Shown piece after piece: positions 8,849 to 17,936 of a DNA stretch of 39,252 nucleotides. Below the pieces are notes generated by a model that had not been told where the DNA came from, did not search any database, and worked only from the letters and a program-made list of their open reading frames with translations. This DNA is from Balneolaceae bacterium UBA1514. GTDB taxonomy: Bacteria > Bacteroidota > Rhodothermia > Balneolales > Balneolaceae. Within the stretch, counting starts at the first letter, position 1. Every line of letters starts with the position of its first letter. The stretch covers positions 1 to 39,252 of the forward strand of contig DCQQ01000002.1 of the NCBI GenBank assembly GCA_002323515.1. The letters run 5' to 3'. A program made the position numbers and the translations under genes.

Positions 8849-11512
8849 TTAATCTAACAGTTTTTTCCACTCATCAATGAGCAATAAAGCCTGCATTGGA
8901 CTGAGTTTATTTGGGTCTATTGCCTCTATTTTGTTCCGTAGTTCTTCAAGAACTGGGTCCGTTGCAACAGCAAACAAGCTCATTTGATCGGTTTCTGCCA
9001 AAGGCTTAACCTTGTTAGATAGGTGTTTTCCAGCGTCTTTCCTTACCTTAGTTTGGGTAATATTTTCTGAGCAGTCTTGAATCTCCAAGCGTTGTCCTTC
9101 CAGTTCCTCCAAAATGACCTGAGCTCTCTGTATTAATTCCTTGGGAAGCCCAGCCATGTTGGCTACTTGAATTCCGTAACTATGATCAACCCCCCCACGA
9201 ACTAGCTTTCGCAAAAATACTACTTTTCCCTCGTGCTCGCGCACCTGAACATTATAATTGATAATACGCTCATACATCGATTCAAGGGCATTTAATTCAT
9301 GGTAGTGAGTAGCAAATAAGGTCTTTGCTGCCAAAGGTACATGATTGTGAAGGTACTCGGCCAAGGCCCATGCAATACTTAACCCATCAAAGGTACTAGT
9401 TCCTCTTCCCACTTCATCGAGCAATATGAGGGAATGCTCGGTAGCATTATTTAGTATGTTGGCGGCCTCGTTCATTTCAACCAGGAACGTACTTTCCCCG
9501 GCAGCTAAATTATCCGAGGCGCCGACCCTAGTAAAAATCTTATCAACCAAACCAATTCGAGCCCGTTCAGCTGGCACATAACTCCCAATTTGAGCTAACA
9601 AAACAATAAGCCCCGTTTGCCGAAGAATGATACTTTTACCTGCCATATTAGGCCCAGTGATGATCATAATTTGTTCATCTTGTTGATCCAAACGGATATC
9701 GTTCGGAATAAAAGGTTCACCCACCGGCAGGCTTCGTTCCACCACAGGATGCCGCCCTTTTATAATTTCGAGTGTACTACCTTGATCTAATTCTGGTTTT
9801 ACATATCCATTAGTGAAAGCAATCTGTGCCAATGACTGGTACACATCAAGGGTTGATATGACGGTTGCGATACGCTGAATACCATCCGCAAATTGCGCTA
9901 TATACTTTCGTACTTGTTCAAATAAATCGGCTTCTAAAGCCTTACTTTTATCCTCAGCAGATAGAATCTTTTCCTCTATTTCTTTTAGCTCAGGGGTTAT
10001 ATATCGTTCTGCATTCACTAAGGTTTGTTTGCGGATAAAATGATCCGGTACCTTGTCTTTATGGGCGTTAGTCACTTCGATGTAATACCCAAACACCTTA
10101 TTGTATCCAATTTTTAATGTGGGAATGCCTACCTCTTGAGTGAGGGTATCTTTTATCTTAGCTATGTATTTTTTGCCATTTTGCGCAATATCTCTAAGCT
10201 CATCTAGCTCGGGATTCCAACCCATTCTAATGATTCCCCCATCTCGAATCGTTGCAGGTGGTTCATCGGCAATATGTTTTTCTATATAACCTACCCACTT
10301 CGAGCTATCAGGTAAACTTTGGAGCTCTTGACCTATTGTATCGGATTCTAATTCTGCAGTGTGCGCCAGTAATTCTGGGATCACCTGAAGAGAATAACCC
10401 AATTGCCGAATATCTCTAGCACTACACCGTCCTACACAAATTCTGGAAATTAGCCTTTCCAGATCACCTATTTTTTTTAGCGATTCCCGAATATCATTAC
10501 GCACAGTGCGCTGCTCAAAAAGTATTTCTACACATTTAAGTCGCAGTTGAATCGAATCTAACTGTTTAAGTGGGTGGGTTAACCAACGCCTAAGCAATCG
10601 CCCACCCATGGGGGTTATAGTTTGATCTAAAACAGAAATTAGCGAGCCTTCCAATTTTCCTTCATGCATAGATGAACTAAGCTCGAGATTTCTCTTGGTA
10701 GAGGAATCCAAACTCATGTAATCACTTTGCTCATAGCGATACATCCTTCGGATATGCCCCATAACCCGCTTCTGGTTATCTTTTATGTATTGCAAGAGCA
10801 CGCCTGCTGCTCGTTGGGCTAGGTCCATGGACTCAACCCCAAAACCTTTAAGGGAATGAGTGTTGAAATGGGACAAAAGTTGATCTCTTGCATACTCTCC
10901 CTCATACATCCAGGAATCAGCTAAACTGATATTCAGAAAAGAAAATCGTTCATTTGCCCATTTCTTTTGAGAAGCTGCAATCACGAGCTCAGAAGGTTCA
11001 AACATCGATAAGATAGCGTCTATTCCTTGATCCTCACACTCCAAAGCCCCAAATTCTCCGGTGGATATATCGGCAAAAGCGCAGCCTAATTTTGTTCCCT
11101 CTTTATAAATTGAAAAAATGTAGTTGTTGCGATTATGATTCAACACCTTTTCTGATAAACTCAGCCCTGGTGTAGTAATTTCAGTCACCTCTCGTTCTAC
11201 AATTTTACGTCCTGCTTTCTTAGCACTTTCGGGGTCTTCAGTTTGCTCACAAATAGCAACTTTGTATCTTTTGTTCACCAATTTGGGTAAGTAAGAATCG
11301 AGTGCATGAAAAGGAAACCCAGCTAAAGGAGTCTGATCTCCACCATTATTTCGCTTTGTCAAGGTAATACCAAGTTCTCTGCTGACCAGCTCTGCGTCCG
11401 ATCCAAAAGTCTCATAAAAATCCCCAACCCGAAACAACAAAATGCTTTGGGGATGTTCCTTTTTAATCTTATTGTATTGCCTCATCAAAGGCGTTTGCTT
11501 TTTAGGGCTCAT
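8849..11512 (-). CDS. mutS: DNA mismatch repair protein MutS
   Basis: The full-length 887-aa protein recognises mismatches and small loops and recruits MutL. The mismatch-contacting motif is present as GDFYETFG (residues 30-37), with the Phe-x-Glu at 32-34. The connector, core and clamp regions follow, and the ABC-type ATPase starts with ITGPNMAGKS (Walker A, 620-627). Downstream are SLILLDEVGRGTSTFDG (signature and Walker B) and TLFATHYHEL. The C-terminal tail (SPMQALLLIDEWKKLL) resembles the MutS tetramerisation tail. The start at 11512 gives the usual MutS N-terminus. Forty-five bp downstream come the GntR-type gene and the helicase on the same strand, so mutS may head a three-gene repair-related transcript. 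mutL is not in the window. Confidence 0.98.
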   Translation of the reverse strand: MSPKKQTPLMRQYNKIKKEHPQSILLFRVGDFYETFGSDAELVSRELGITLTKRNNGGDQTPLAGFPFHALDSYLPKLVNKRYKVAICEQTEDPESAKKAGRKIVEREVTEITTPGLSLSEKVLNHNRNNYIFSIYKEGTKLGCAFADISTGEFGALECEDQGIDAILSMFEPSELVIAASQKKWANERFSFLNISLADSWMYEGEYARDQLLSHFNTHSLKGFGVESMDLAQRAAGVLLQYIKDNQKRVMGHIRRMYRYEQSDYMSLDSSTKRNLELSSSMHEGKLEGSLISVLDQTITPMGGRLLRRWLTHPLKQLDSIQLRLKCVEILFEQRTVRNDIRESLKKIGDLERLISRICVGRCSARDIRQLGYSLQVIPELLAHTAELESDTIGQELQSLPDSSKWVGYIEKHIADEPPATIRDGGIIRMGWNPELDELRDIAQNGKKYIAKIKDTLTQEVGIPTLKIGYNKVFGYYIEVTNAHKDKVPDHFIRKQTLVNAERYITPELKEIEEKILSAEDKSKALEADLFEQVRKYIAQFADGIQRIATVISTLDVYQSLAQIAFTNGYVKPELDQGSTLEIIKGRHPVVERSLPVGEPFIPNDIRLDQQDEQIMIITGPNMAGKSIILRQTGLIVLLAQIGSYVPAERARIGLVDKIFTRVGASDNLAAGESTFLVEMNEAANILNNATEHSLILLDEVGRGTSTFDGLSIAWALAEYLHNHVPLAAKTLFATHYHELNALESMYERIINYNVQVREHEGKVVFLRKLVRGGVDHSYGIQVANMAGLPKELIQRAQVILEELEGQRLEIQDCSENITQTKVRKDAGKHLSNKVKPLAETDQMSLFAVATDPVLEELRNKIEAIDPNKLSPMQALLLIDEWKKLLD

Positions 11513-11694
11513 GGGAGGGGTGCTAATAAAATCTATTCAACGAATTGGTTCCATGCTATCGGTGAAACATACCAAACCCATGACTTAAAAACAGTAAGCA
11601 TACTCTATTTTTATATCTGACTAGGAAGCATGATGACTTTTAAAGGCTTTAATACTACTTTAGTATCAACATACATTGAATTCTAAGTTGTATC

Positions 11695-12570
11695 ATGTCA
11701 AAAAATGGTTTATGCGCATATTGGAGTAGAGTTATAGAATTAGTTAAACAGGTTGATGTCATCTTTAATGCTTCTGCCGTTACGTTTAATTTGTTTATTT
11801 GCGCAATCCCATTTACCCTTATTCTTATATCAATCATTGGATATGTACTCTCTATTGATGCAGCCTATACGGAGCTAGTGCGATACGGCACCGAACTACT
11901 CCCGGATATTACCTACGAACAAACAAATTCCATTACTGTTGAAAGTGAACGTATTGTACAAGCATTGTTAGCACCATTGATTCAAGGCAGGAATGTATTA
12001 GGTATCACGGGTATCATAATTATGCTTTTTTTCACCCAAAGTCTATTTCACAGCCTCAAACTTGTCCTTTTCAATGTTTTTGAAATACAAAAGAGAAGTC
12101 ATCCACTTAAAAGTATATTGGCAAATTTTTTAGGGCTTGGACTGTTAGGTACCGTGTTTTTGTTTTTCAGTCTCTTAGCATCTTTTATTTCATTATTCGA
12201 ACTGCGCACCATTGCCGTCCCATTAACCGAGATTGTCATCGAACTTCCCTGGGTCTACGAAGTACTCGACATATTACTACCCTTATTGTTCACCTACATG
12301 CTCGCCTTTGTAATCTTCCGTTTCATGAGTGAACAGGAAATATCCATACCCGATGCATTTCAAGGGGCTGCCTTGTTCACCGTACTCTTTGAAAGCGCAA
12401 AACTACTATTAAGCCTCTATCTAAGTTACGCCATGTCGCGTTATGAATTCATTTACCAAGGCTACACATTCATCATTGTACTTGCATTATGGGTCTTTTA
12501 CTTATCTATTTTATTTATATTTAGCGCAATATTGTTGCGAGCTAAAATTGACCAACAAAAAAACAGTTAG
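11695..12570 (+). CDS. YihY/BrkB-family inner-membrane protein
   Basis: The 291-aa protein has about six membrane helices, including IDVIFNASAVTFNLFICAIPF-like helix 1 (read in two parts around 20-45), IGYVLSI, LGITGIIIMLFFTQSLFHSL, FLGLGLLGTVFLFFSLLASF, a helix around 185-210, and a C-terminal FIIVLALWVFYLSILFIFSA. The A-x-x-F-x-x-x-x-x-I/L-P-F motif after helix 1 and the late ...QGYTFIIVLALWVFY segment are typical of YihY/UPF0761 proteins. Older annotations called these ribonuclease BN, which was an error. The physiological role is not established. Upstream, 182 bp separate it from the divergent mutS. The next gene, yceI-like, is 175 bp downstream and probably separately transcribed. Confidence 0.85.
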   Translation: MSKNGLCAYWSRVIELVKQVDVIFNASAVTFNLFICAIPFTLILISIIGYVLSIDAAYTELVRYGTELLPDITYEQTNSITVESERIVQALLAPLIQGRNVLGITGIIIMLFFTQSLFHSLKLVLFNVFEIQKRSHPLKSILANFLGLGLLGTVFLFFSLLASFISLFELRTIAVPLTEIVIELPWVYEVLDILLPLLFTYMLAFVIFRFMSEQEISIPDAFQGAALFTVLFESAKLLLSLYLSYAMSRYEFIYQGYTFIIVLALWVFYLSILFIFSAILLRAKIDQQKNS

Positions 12571-12709
12571 GTACTAAACCATTTTTCATCTTAAATGAAC
12601 GTTCCAATTTCATTTGTGTTCTATCTTTTGGTACACTTGTTATCTCTCGCATGCAAAGCTTATTAAACTAATAGCTTAAATTCTATTTGCTCTCATCTAA
12701 ACTTTACAA

Positions 12710-12740
12710 TTGACTTAAAAACCTATTCATAAATTATACA
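12710..12740 (+). promoter_or_regulatory. Possible promoter of the YceI-like gene
   Basis: TTGACT at 12710-12715 is followed after 19 bp by TATACA at 12735-12740, only 5 bp before the ATG at 12746. If used, the mRNA would be leaderless or nearly so. No Shine-Dalgarno sequence is present, which agrees, but the spacing is long, so this is a weak call. Confidence 0.3.
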
Positions 12741-12745
12741 ACGCA

Positions 12746-13348
12746 ATGAAAAAGAATCATTTTTTTATTTCTATCATACTGATCTTTGGAATGATAAGTT
12801 TTGCAGCTACACGGTACGCAGCAATCTCTTGGAATATAAATAAGTCTCACACGAGTATTACTTTTGAAGCCAAACACTTTTTTACCAGTGTTCCTGGGGC
12901 ATTTGAGCAATATGAAGCAACTATTTATTTTGATCCTGAAAATCTTGAAGAATCTAGTATTGATGTACAAATCGATGTAACCTCAATCAATACTAAAAAT
13001 GCGCGCCGTGATGGTCATCTGCAATCCGAAGACTTTTTCCAATCGGATTTATATCCTCACATAACATTTACAAGTGAAAAAATAGTAACTATAGATAACA
13101 ATAACTTTGAAGCTCATGGTAGTCTAAGTATTAAAAATGTAAGCACTGATTTTATATTGCCATTTACATTACTTGGAATCATGGACAGTCCTAGAAGAGA
13201 GGATACTTTAATTGCAGGATTTGAGTCTGAATTTTCAATACTACGTAATGATTACAATGTCGGAGCAGGCGATTGGTTATCTGATGCTGTTGTAGATGAT
13301 GAGATTAAAGTAAAAATAAACGTAGAGGTAACTACTCAGAAGAACTAA
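12746..13348 (+). CDS. YceI-like periplasmic lipid-binding family protein
   Basis: The 200-aa protein has an N-terminal hydrophobic segment (about 6-25) that is probably a signal peptide. The YceI beta-barrel follows: SWNINKSHTSITFEAKHFF (the W-x-I/L-D/N-x-x-H-S-x-I/V-x-F pattern), INTKNARRDGHLQSEDFF (the R-x-x-H-L-x-s-x-D-F-F motif), YPHITFTSEKI, SLSIKNVSTDFILPF and EFSILRNDYNVG. Family members bind isoprenoid-type lipids in an extended lipocalin-like barrel, and some respond to stress or base. The actual ligand here is unknown. It is 101 bp upstream of the DUF6580 gene on the same strand; co-transcription with that cluster is possible but not shown. Confidence 0.93.
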   Translation: MKKNHFFISIILIFGMISFAATRYAAISWNINKSHTSITFEAKHFFTSVPGAFEQYEATIYFDPENLEESSIDVQIDVTSINTKNARRDGHLQSEDFFQSDLYPHITFTSEKIVTIDNNNFEAHGSLSIKNVSTDFILPFTLLGIMDSPRREDTLIAGFESEFSILRNDYNVGAGDWLSDAVVDDEIKVKINVEVTTQKN

Positions 13349-13449
13349 ATTTTTTGAAATTATTTTCAACTTATAGTGATAACCTATTAATTTATAGTAT
13401 TATATCAGTAATACTTTTTTTTATTAATCGTTAAATTGTACTTTTAGAT

Positions 13450-14016
13450 ATGATCACCAAAAAGTATCTCATATTAATATTCTTACTCGCAGTAGCAGCT
13501 GTCACCCGTCTCTTTCCACACCCCATGAACTTCGCCCCTATAGGAGCCATGGCTCTTGCTTCTGGAGCCTATCTTGGACGGAATGTATGGGGATTTTTAG
13601 CTCCTTTAGGAATATATTGGATTAGTGATTTATTGGTCAATAATATACTATATGCTGAGTTTTACAACAGCTTTATATTATTTACACCAGGTTTCGGTTG
13701 GCTTTATCTTAGTTTTGCTATGATTATAGTTTTGGGATCTGTCGTTCTTAGGAAAGTATCTATTCCAAGAGTACTTGGTGGCGCCTTGGGTGCTTCTGTC
13801 CTATTTTTTATCATTTCTAATTTTGGCGTTTGGCTATCAGATCCTGATTACCCACTTACGTGGGGTGGACTCTTATTATGCTATGAGATGGCTATTCCTT
13901 TTTTCCGCGGTACACTAGCTAGCGATTTATTGTACTCAGCCGCTTTCTTCGGAATCATGGAGTGGGTTAGACATTCTTCAAGTACCTGGAATTGGGATAA
14001 AAAAATAGCCGAATAA
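13450..14016 (+). CDS. DUF6580-like multi-pass membrane protein (putative transport protein)
   Basis: A 188-aa, very hydrophobic protein with about six membrane segments (roughly 6-20, 27-42, 46-65, 75-99, 107-129 and 155-172). The N-terminal RLFPHPMNFAPIGAMALASG pattern and the later FFIISNFGVWL and YEMAIPFFRGTLASDLLYS segments match what I know of DUF6580 proteins. These resemble substrate-capture (S) components of ECF vitamin transporters in size and helix count. That likeness is family knowledge plus inference; no ECF ATPases or T component are present. It ends 22 bp before the DUF4956 gene and is probably the first gene of the run 13450-17789. No substrate can be assigned. Confidence 0.72.
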   Translation: MITKKYLILIFLLAVAAVTRLFPHPMNFAPIGAMALASGAYLGRNVWGFLAPLGIYWISDLLVNNILYAEFYNSFILFTPGFGWLYLSFAMIIVLGSVVLRKVSIPRVLGGALGASVLFFIISNFGVWLSDPDYPLTWGGLLLCYEMAIPFFRGTLASDLLYSAAFFGIMEWVRHSSSTWNWDKKIAE

Positions 14017-14038
14017 ATCCTTATTAAAATTTTGCTAC

Positions 14039-14713
14039 ATGTTTGAGTTATTCTCCGACCAACCAGTATATGACTATCCAACTTTAATTAATGTTGGATA
14101 TTCACTTGTTTGGGCTATTCTACTTTCTTCTGCAATTGCAATTACTCATAAAGTAACCCATACCGGTCCTAGTTATCCTAAACACCTTTTCCAAACTATA
14201 GCCCTAGGTTCAATTGTTGCAGCGATGGTTATGATGGCTATTGGAGATAGTTTAGCAAGAGGTCTCGGTGCGTTTGGTGCATTGGCGATGATACGTTTTA
14301 GAACTCGTATCCAGGACCCAAAAAATATGATTTACATATTCGCATCATTAAGTAGTGGATTAGCAATTGGTGTATTTGGATTTACAATCGCTTTCACCGG
14401 CACCATACTTTTCTGCGGTCTTGCGTTGATTTTACATTTCACAGATATAACCACACGCAATGAAATTAAAGCTAGAGTGAATATCAGAATGGAGAAAAAA
14501 GACATAAGATCACAAGTACGTTCAGTAATTGGTGAACAAACAAAAGGCTTTCATGAAAAAAGTACCATCTTAAGAGAAGAGCGAGTAGAGTGTAATTATG
14601 ACATAGTGCTGCCTTATCCCAATGATCATTATTTCCTTTTAGAATCACTCCAATCAATAGATGGTGTGGAAAGAGTCTCAATTAATTACAACCAAAATAT
14701 GGAAGAAATTTAG
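14039..14713 (+). CDS. DUF4956 membrane protein (MgtC-like core, cytoplasmic C-terminal domain)
   Basis: A 224-aa protein. About four to five membrane helices lie in residues 18-135, and a soluble, probably cytoplasmic, domain of about 90 residues follows. The family signature is clear: RGLGAFGALAMIRFRTRIQD (about 74-94), then PKNMIYIFASLSSGLAIG. The GA-x-G-A-x-A-x-I-R-F-R segment resembles the MgtC/SapB core. The C-terminal part (VECNYDIVLPYPNDHYFLLESLQSIDG, read in segments) looks like a ferredoxin/ACT-like fold. DUF4956 proteins are often found with a VTC-type polyphosphate polymerase domain protein and CotH; neither is here. Instead it precedes a membrane fusion protein by 9 bp. I infer an inner-membrane component of an envelope system; its activity is unknown. 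Confidence 0.82.
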   Translation: MFELFSDQPVYDYPTLINVGYSLVWAILLSSAIAITHKVTHTGPSYPKHLFQTIALGSIVAAMVMMAIGDSLARGLGAFGALAMIRFRTRIQDPKNMIYIFASLSSGLAIGVFGFTIAFTGTILFCGLALILHFTDITTRNEIKARVNIRMEKKDIRSQVRSVIGEQTKGFHEKSTILREERVECNYDIVLPYPNDHYFLLESLQSIDGVERVSINYNQNMEEI

Positions 14714-14722
14714 GTCATTTTT

Positions 14723-15700
14723 ATGAAAAAGAATTCCTTTTTTTGGTTTACCGGTATACTGTTCATTTTATTATTAATTATAAATACACAGTATTTCAAA
14801 GGTAATAGATCCTTCTTAGGAGTTAGTTACTCCAATCCTTATACCATTAACTCAGATCGATCTGCAACAGTTTTAAACACTCTAGTGTCACCTGGTGAAA
14901 CAGTCACAAATGGTGATACTCTAATCACCCTCTACAGTCCTCAATTAGAATTAGATATAGAAAAACTTCGAAAAACTAATTTACTTACAGAATCAGAAAT
15001 CGAAGAAAAAAATGAGCTACTCGAATCTGAATTAGCTTTATTTGAGTCAGAAAAAGTACAACGCCAACAAGAGATTAATGCAGAAATCAAATTGCTTAGT
15101 CGAAGACTAAATCTTCAACAAAAACTTAGTGGTAACGAAACAAATTCAGTTGAAATAAATCAAACCAATGAAATACAGCTTCAAATTGAATCTTTACAAC
15201 AACAGCTCTCTTTAGAATTACTAGCGATTGAGATTCGAGTAAATGATGTGACCCAAGAACATATATTCGATATTTCTCAAATTCGAGCTCGTCAGGAGCT
15301 AGCTATACAAGAATTAGTTTGGAAAGAGCGTATGTTAGATAATTTAACACGTATAGCCCAAACTGATGGCGTTGTAGAACGAGTGTATGTTAAGCCATTA
15401 GAACAGGTTGATTCATATACCCCACTATTATCAATCAATCCACGACATCCTACTTCTGTGTTAGGATATCTAGTAGGGCAAAAGGATAGAAATAGACAAA
15501 TTGGCGATACTGTTACCGTACGTTCTTCTCAAGAATCAAGCCTGATAAGTAGTGGAGTAATAACAGGGTTTGGCTCAGTTGTAGCTCTTCCTGCAATTCT
15601 TCAAAACTCAAGTTCAATAACTACATTTGGTCTAGAGATATACGTTAAAATTCCAGAAAAAAACCCGCTACCCGTCGGCGAGAAAGTAATTATTGAGTAG
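14723..15700 (+). CDS. HlyD-like periplasmic adaptor (membrane fusion protein)
   Basis: A 325-aa protein. One N-terminal membrane anchor (about 7-23) is followed by a split biotinyl/lipoyl domain: first half around 48-74 (SPGETVTNGDTLITLYSPQ), second half around 214-238 (TDGVVERVYVKPLEQVDSYT). Between them lies a long Glu/Gln-rich coiled-coil hairpin (about 76-205), the part that docks on TolC-type channels. A beta-barrel/proximal domain (245-325) ends PVGEKVIIE. Adaptors of this type link an inner-membrane pump to an outer-membrane channel in tripartite export. Here the upstream neighbour is DUF4956, not an ABC or RND pump, and the downstream neighbour, which begins 1 bp after this stop, is the TolC-like channel. 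The start ATG is 9 bp after the DUF4956 stop. Confidence 0.85.
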   Translation: MKKNSFFWFTGILFILLLIINTQYFKGNRSFLGVSYSNPYTINSDRSATVLNTLVSPGETVTNGDTLITLYSPQLELDIEKLRKTNLLTESEIEEKNELLESELALFESEKVQRQQEINAEIKLLSRRLNLQQKLSGNETNSVEINQTNEIQLQIESLQQQLSLELLAIEIRVNDVTQEHIFDISQIRARQELAIQELVWKERMLDNLTRIAQTDGVVERVYVKPLEQVDSYTPLLSINPRHPTSVLGYLVGQKDRNRQIGDTVTVRSSQESSLISSGVITGFGSVVALPAILQNSSSITTFGLEIYVKIPEKNPLPVGEKVIIE

Positions 15701-15701
15701 T

Positions 15702-17018
15702 ATGAGAGGTATTTTATTACTTTTACTAACAATACTCTTTGAGGATATTGACACTACAGCAATGCATGTCCAAGCATTTGATAGAATTAGTAAAAATGGC
15801 GAGCCAATTTTGACGCTAGACCTTAATAATGGACCGATTGATACCCTTGACCGTCTCCAATTTATTCGCCTTTCATTAGAATATATACCAATACGATCTT
15901 TTCAAGAGCAAGTCAACCTTCTAAACCCAGAAGAAGTACAACCGGCTGTCATAGACGAAATTCAGTTTCGATTTTCAAACGATGAGTTTCAACCCCAAGA
16001 TCAACGCTATGATATTAGATTTCGCCCAACTAATCCCCTAATTAGAAAAAAAACAAAAGAACTCTATCAAAATCGGAAATTACAACTCCAAACCGATGCT
16101 GCAAGGGCCATTGATAAGGATATATTTGAACGCTATGAGCTCATTATTTCCTGGATTGAAACACAACAAACTCTTAAACTCGTGGAAGAACGGATATCCA
16201 TTAATAAACAACGCATTGAATGGCTAAAAGAATATCCTGGGGCAGATTTTTTCGATGCAAATAGCTTTACAGAAGCTCATGCAAATAAGTTGAAGTTATG
16301 GAGTGATAAAACTGATTTAGAGCTTAAAGTCAAAGAATTGCATCGATCAATCAATTTGAAGTTAGGAGATAATATTGATCATAATTATACCATAACATGG
16401 GAGCAAAACATTACTTTGAGTGCACAAGATATTGAAACATACTTCCGAAGCTCAGTAGAGCACTCTCTTTCTGAACCACTACAAGTATATTTAGCACAAC
16501 TTGCCTTTCAAGAAACAAAGTTAGAGCAAGACATGGAACGAGTTAACACCAATATGGGATTTATCCAAACCGAGTACTTTCCAAATAGAACCAATAAAAG
16601 TCTGCTAGGAATTTCGGCGGGTATTACTCTACCTTTGTTTCATAGAAACCGAGCCGATTTAATGAATTTATCATTGGAAGAAAAAGAGCGTAGTCTTGAT
16701 ATCTTAGCATTACAAAAAAAAACTACTTTAGAGCAAAATTACTGGAAATCACATTTAAAAACTGTATTAGAAAAGTACCTCGAATTAGTCCAGCTATATA
16801 CTCAAATGAATCTACAAGAAATGCGAAATACGCTTCAAGTATTAGATGATTATGAGCCACTCAAAACTCTTGAATGGCAGGAAATGGAGCTAAATTGGAA
16901 AGAAATTGAACAACAGTGGTATTTTGAATTGATCAAAACCTATATCGGGTATTTAAGCAGTAAAGAACTTTTATCTAGTGAACCTTATATAGATTGGTTG
17001 GATGCTAAATCCTACTAA
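15702..17018 (+). CDS. TolC-like outer-membrane channel protein (divergent)
   Basis: From the ATG at 15702, 438 aa, a normal TolC length; a TTG at 15693 overlapping the adaptor gene is the alternative start. A short hydrophobic stretch (MRGILLLLLTILF) is probably a signal peptide. The body is mostly long amphipathic helices, in two halves separated near residue 240. The second half has GFIQTEYFPN and LLGISAGITLPLFHRNRADL (about 300-320), which is the strand-then-helix pattern of outer-membrane efflux proteins. It is preceded by LQVYLAQLAFQETKLEQDME. A first strand pair is likely around 88-115 (DEIQFRFSNDEF, YDIRFRPTNPL). It is inferred to form a trimeric exit duct with the adaptor encoded just upstream. 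The family call is by pattern; overall identity to known TolCs looks low. Confidence 0.72.
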   Translation: MRGILLLLLTILFEDIDTTAMHVQAFDRISKNGEPILTLDLNNGPIDTLDRLQFIRLSLEYIPIRSFQEQVNLLNPEEVQPAVIDEIQFRFSNDEFQPQDQRYDIRFRPTNPLIRKKTKELYQNRKLQLQTDAARAIDKDIFERYELIISWIETQQTLKLVEERISINKQRIEWLKEYPGADFFDANSFTEAHANKLKLWSDKTDLELKVKELHRSINLKLGDNIDHNYTITWEQNITLSAQDIETYFRSSVEHSLSEPLQVYLAQLAFQETKLEQDMERVNTNMGFIQTEYFPNRTNKSLLGISAGITLPLFHRNRADLMNLSLEEKERSLDILALQKKTTLEQNYWKSHLKTVLEKYLELVQLYTQMNLQEMRNTLQVLDDYEPLKTLEWQEMELNWKEIEQQWYFELIKTYIGYLSSKELLSSEPYIDWLDAKSY

Positions 17019-17039
17019 TATTAAAATATCTATATATCT

Positions 17040-17789
17040 ATGTCATTGACCCAATCTCCCCGGTATTTAATCACTGGCGCGAGTTCTGGCATTGGAGAAG
17101 AGCTTGCACGCCAGCTAGCTAAAAAAGGATATGTTATTGGTTTAGTTGCTCGTAGAAAAGAACGACTTAATACACTAAAAGAGGAACTTATAGAGTCACA
17201 AGGCAAGGTGTTCATTTGTGCAGTAGACCTTACAAATGAGGCAGAAAGCACCAAAGCATTTAATAAATTAGTATCAGCTATGGGTGGACTAGATGGGATT
17301 ATTTTAAACGCCGGTGTTGGTCGTGACGACCTTAAAGCTCAATGGGAATCCGATGCTCAAACCATAGATATAAATATACGTGCTTTTGCGCATGGTCTAC
17401 ACTGGGCTTTTGCGCACTTCCAAAAGCAAGGTCATGGTCATATTGTTGGCATGTCATCCATCGCATCTCATCTAGCATCTGGACATGCTCCCGTATATAC
17501 CGCTAGCAAACACTTCGTATCAAATTATATGACTGGATTTCGTATGAAAGTCAATGCCTTAAATATGAAACTCGATATCACCGATATACGACCAGGTTAT
17601 GTAGTCTCGGAGATGACCCAAAATAATCCTAATACCTTTTGGATGGCTTCTACTCATAGAGCGGTTAAAATGATGATTCCAGGCATAGAGAAAAAGAAAA
17701 AACGAATATATATCACCAAGCGATGGCGATTGTTGGCAGAGCTTGCCGATTTAATTCCCTACTTTATTTGGAATCGGCTCTCTTTTTAA
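17040..17789 (+). CDS. Short-chain dehydrogenase/reductase (SDR), classical type
   Basis: A 249-aa protein with TGASSGIG (residues 12-19, NAD(P) binding), VARRKERL with basic residues after strand 2 that favour NADP, ILNAGVG (about 88-94), and the catalytic S140, Y153 and K157 in [19 protein letters not shown]. The length and motif set are those of a classical SDR. The C-terminus (about 200-249) is basic and then hydrophobic, which may associate with the membrane. It starts 21 bp after the TolC-like gene, so it is probably the last gene of that transcript. It is also next to the cryptochrome operon; SDRs are known to occur beside photolyase genes in marine bacteria. Its substrate is unknown. 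The 3' end overlaps the convergent DUF2256 gene by 26 bp. Confidence 0.93.
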   Translation: MSLTQSPRYLITGASSGIGEELARQLAKKGYVIGLVARRKERLNTLKEELIESQGKVFICAVDLTNEAESTKAFNKLVSAMGGLDGIILNAGVGRDDLKAQWESDAQTIDINIRAFAHGLHWAFAHFQKQGHGHIVGMSSIASHLASGHAPVYTASKHFVSNYMTGFRMKVNALNMKLDITDIRPGYVVSEMTQNNPNTFWMASTHRAVKMMIPGIEKKKKRIYITKRWRLLAELADLIPYFIWNRLSF

Positions 17790-17910
17790 AGCGTCGACAA
17801 CGGTCACTGCAATATTTGACCTGGTCCCAATCTTTTTTCCACTTCTTTCGCCAGGTAAAAGGCCGTTCACAAACCGGACAAATTTTAGTTGGTAGCTCTG
17901 ATTTCTTCAA
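17764..17910 (-). CDS. DUF2256 small zinc-ribbon-like protein
   Basis: A 48-aa gene too small for a standard 60-codon ORF cutoff. From TTG at 17910 it reads [20 protein letters not shown] and continues [20 protein letters not shown], then FKKRADSK and stop. The C-P-V-C...Y-C-S-D-R-C pattern with the basic W-R-K-K-W-x-x-x-W-D-x-V-K-Y core is diagnostic of DUF2256, a small four-cysteine, presumably zinc-binding, family. There is no in-frame ATG: a TGA lies upstream and the only Met-like start is this TTG. DUF2256 genes are known neighbours of cryptochrome/photolyase genes, and here the gene is third after CRY-DASH and the 83-aa gene, 26 bp after the latter. Its last 26 bp overlap the end of the SDR gene on the other strand. 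Function unknown. Confidence 0.85.
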   Translation of the reverse strand: MKKSELPTKICPVCERPFTWRKKWKKDWDQVKYCSDRCRRFKKRADSK

Positions 17911-17936
17911 CCCTAAAAAAATTAGTCTTCATGGTC

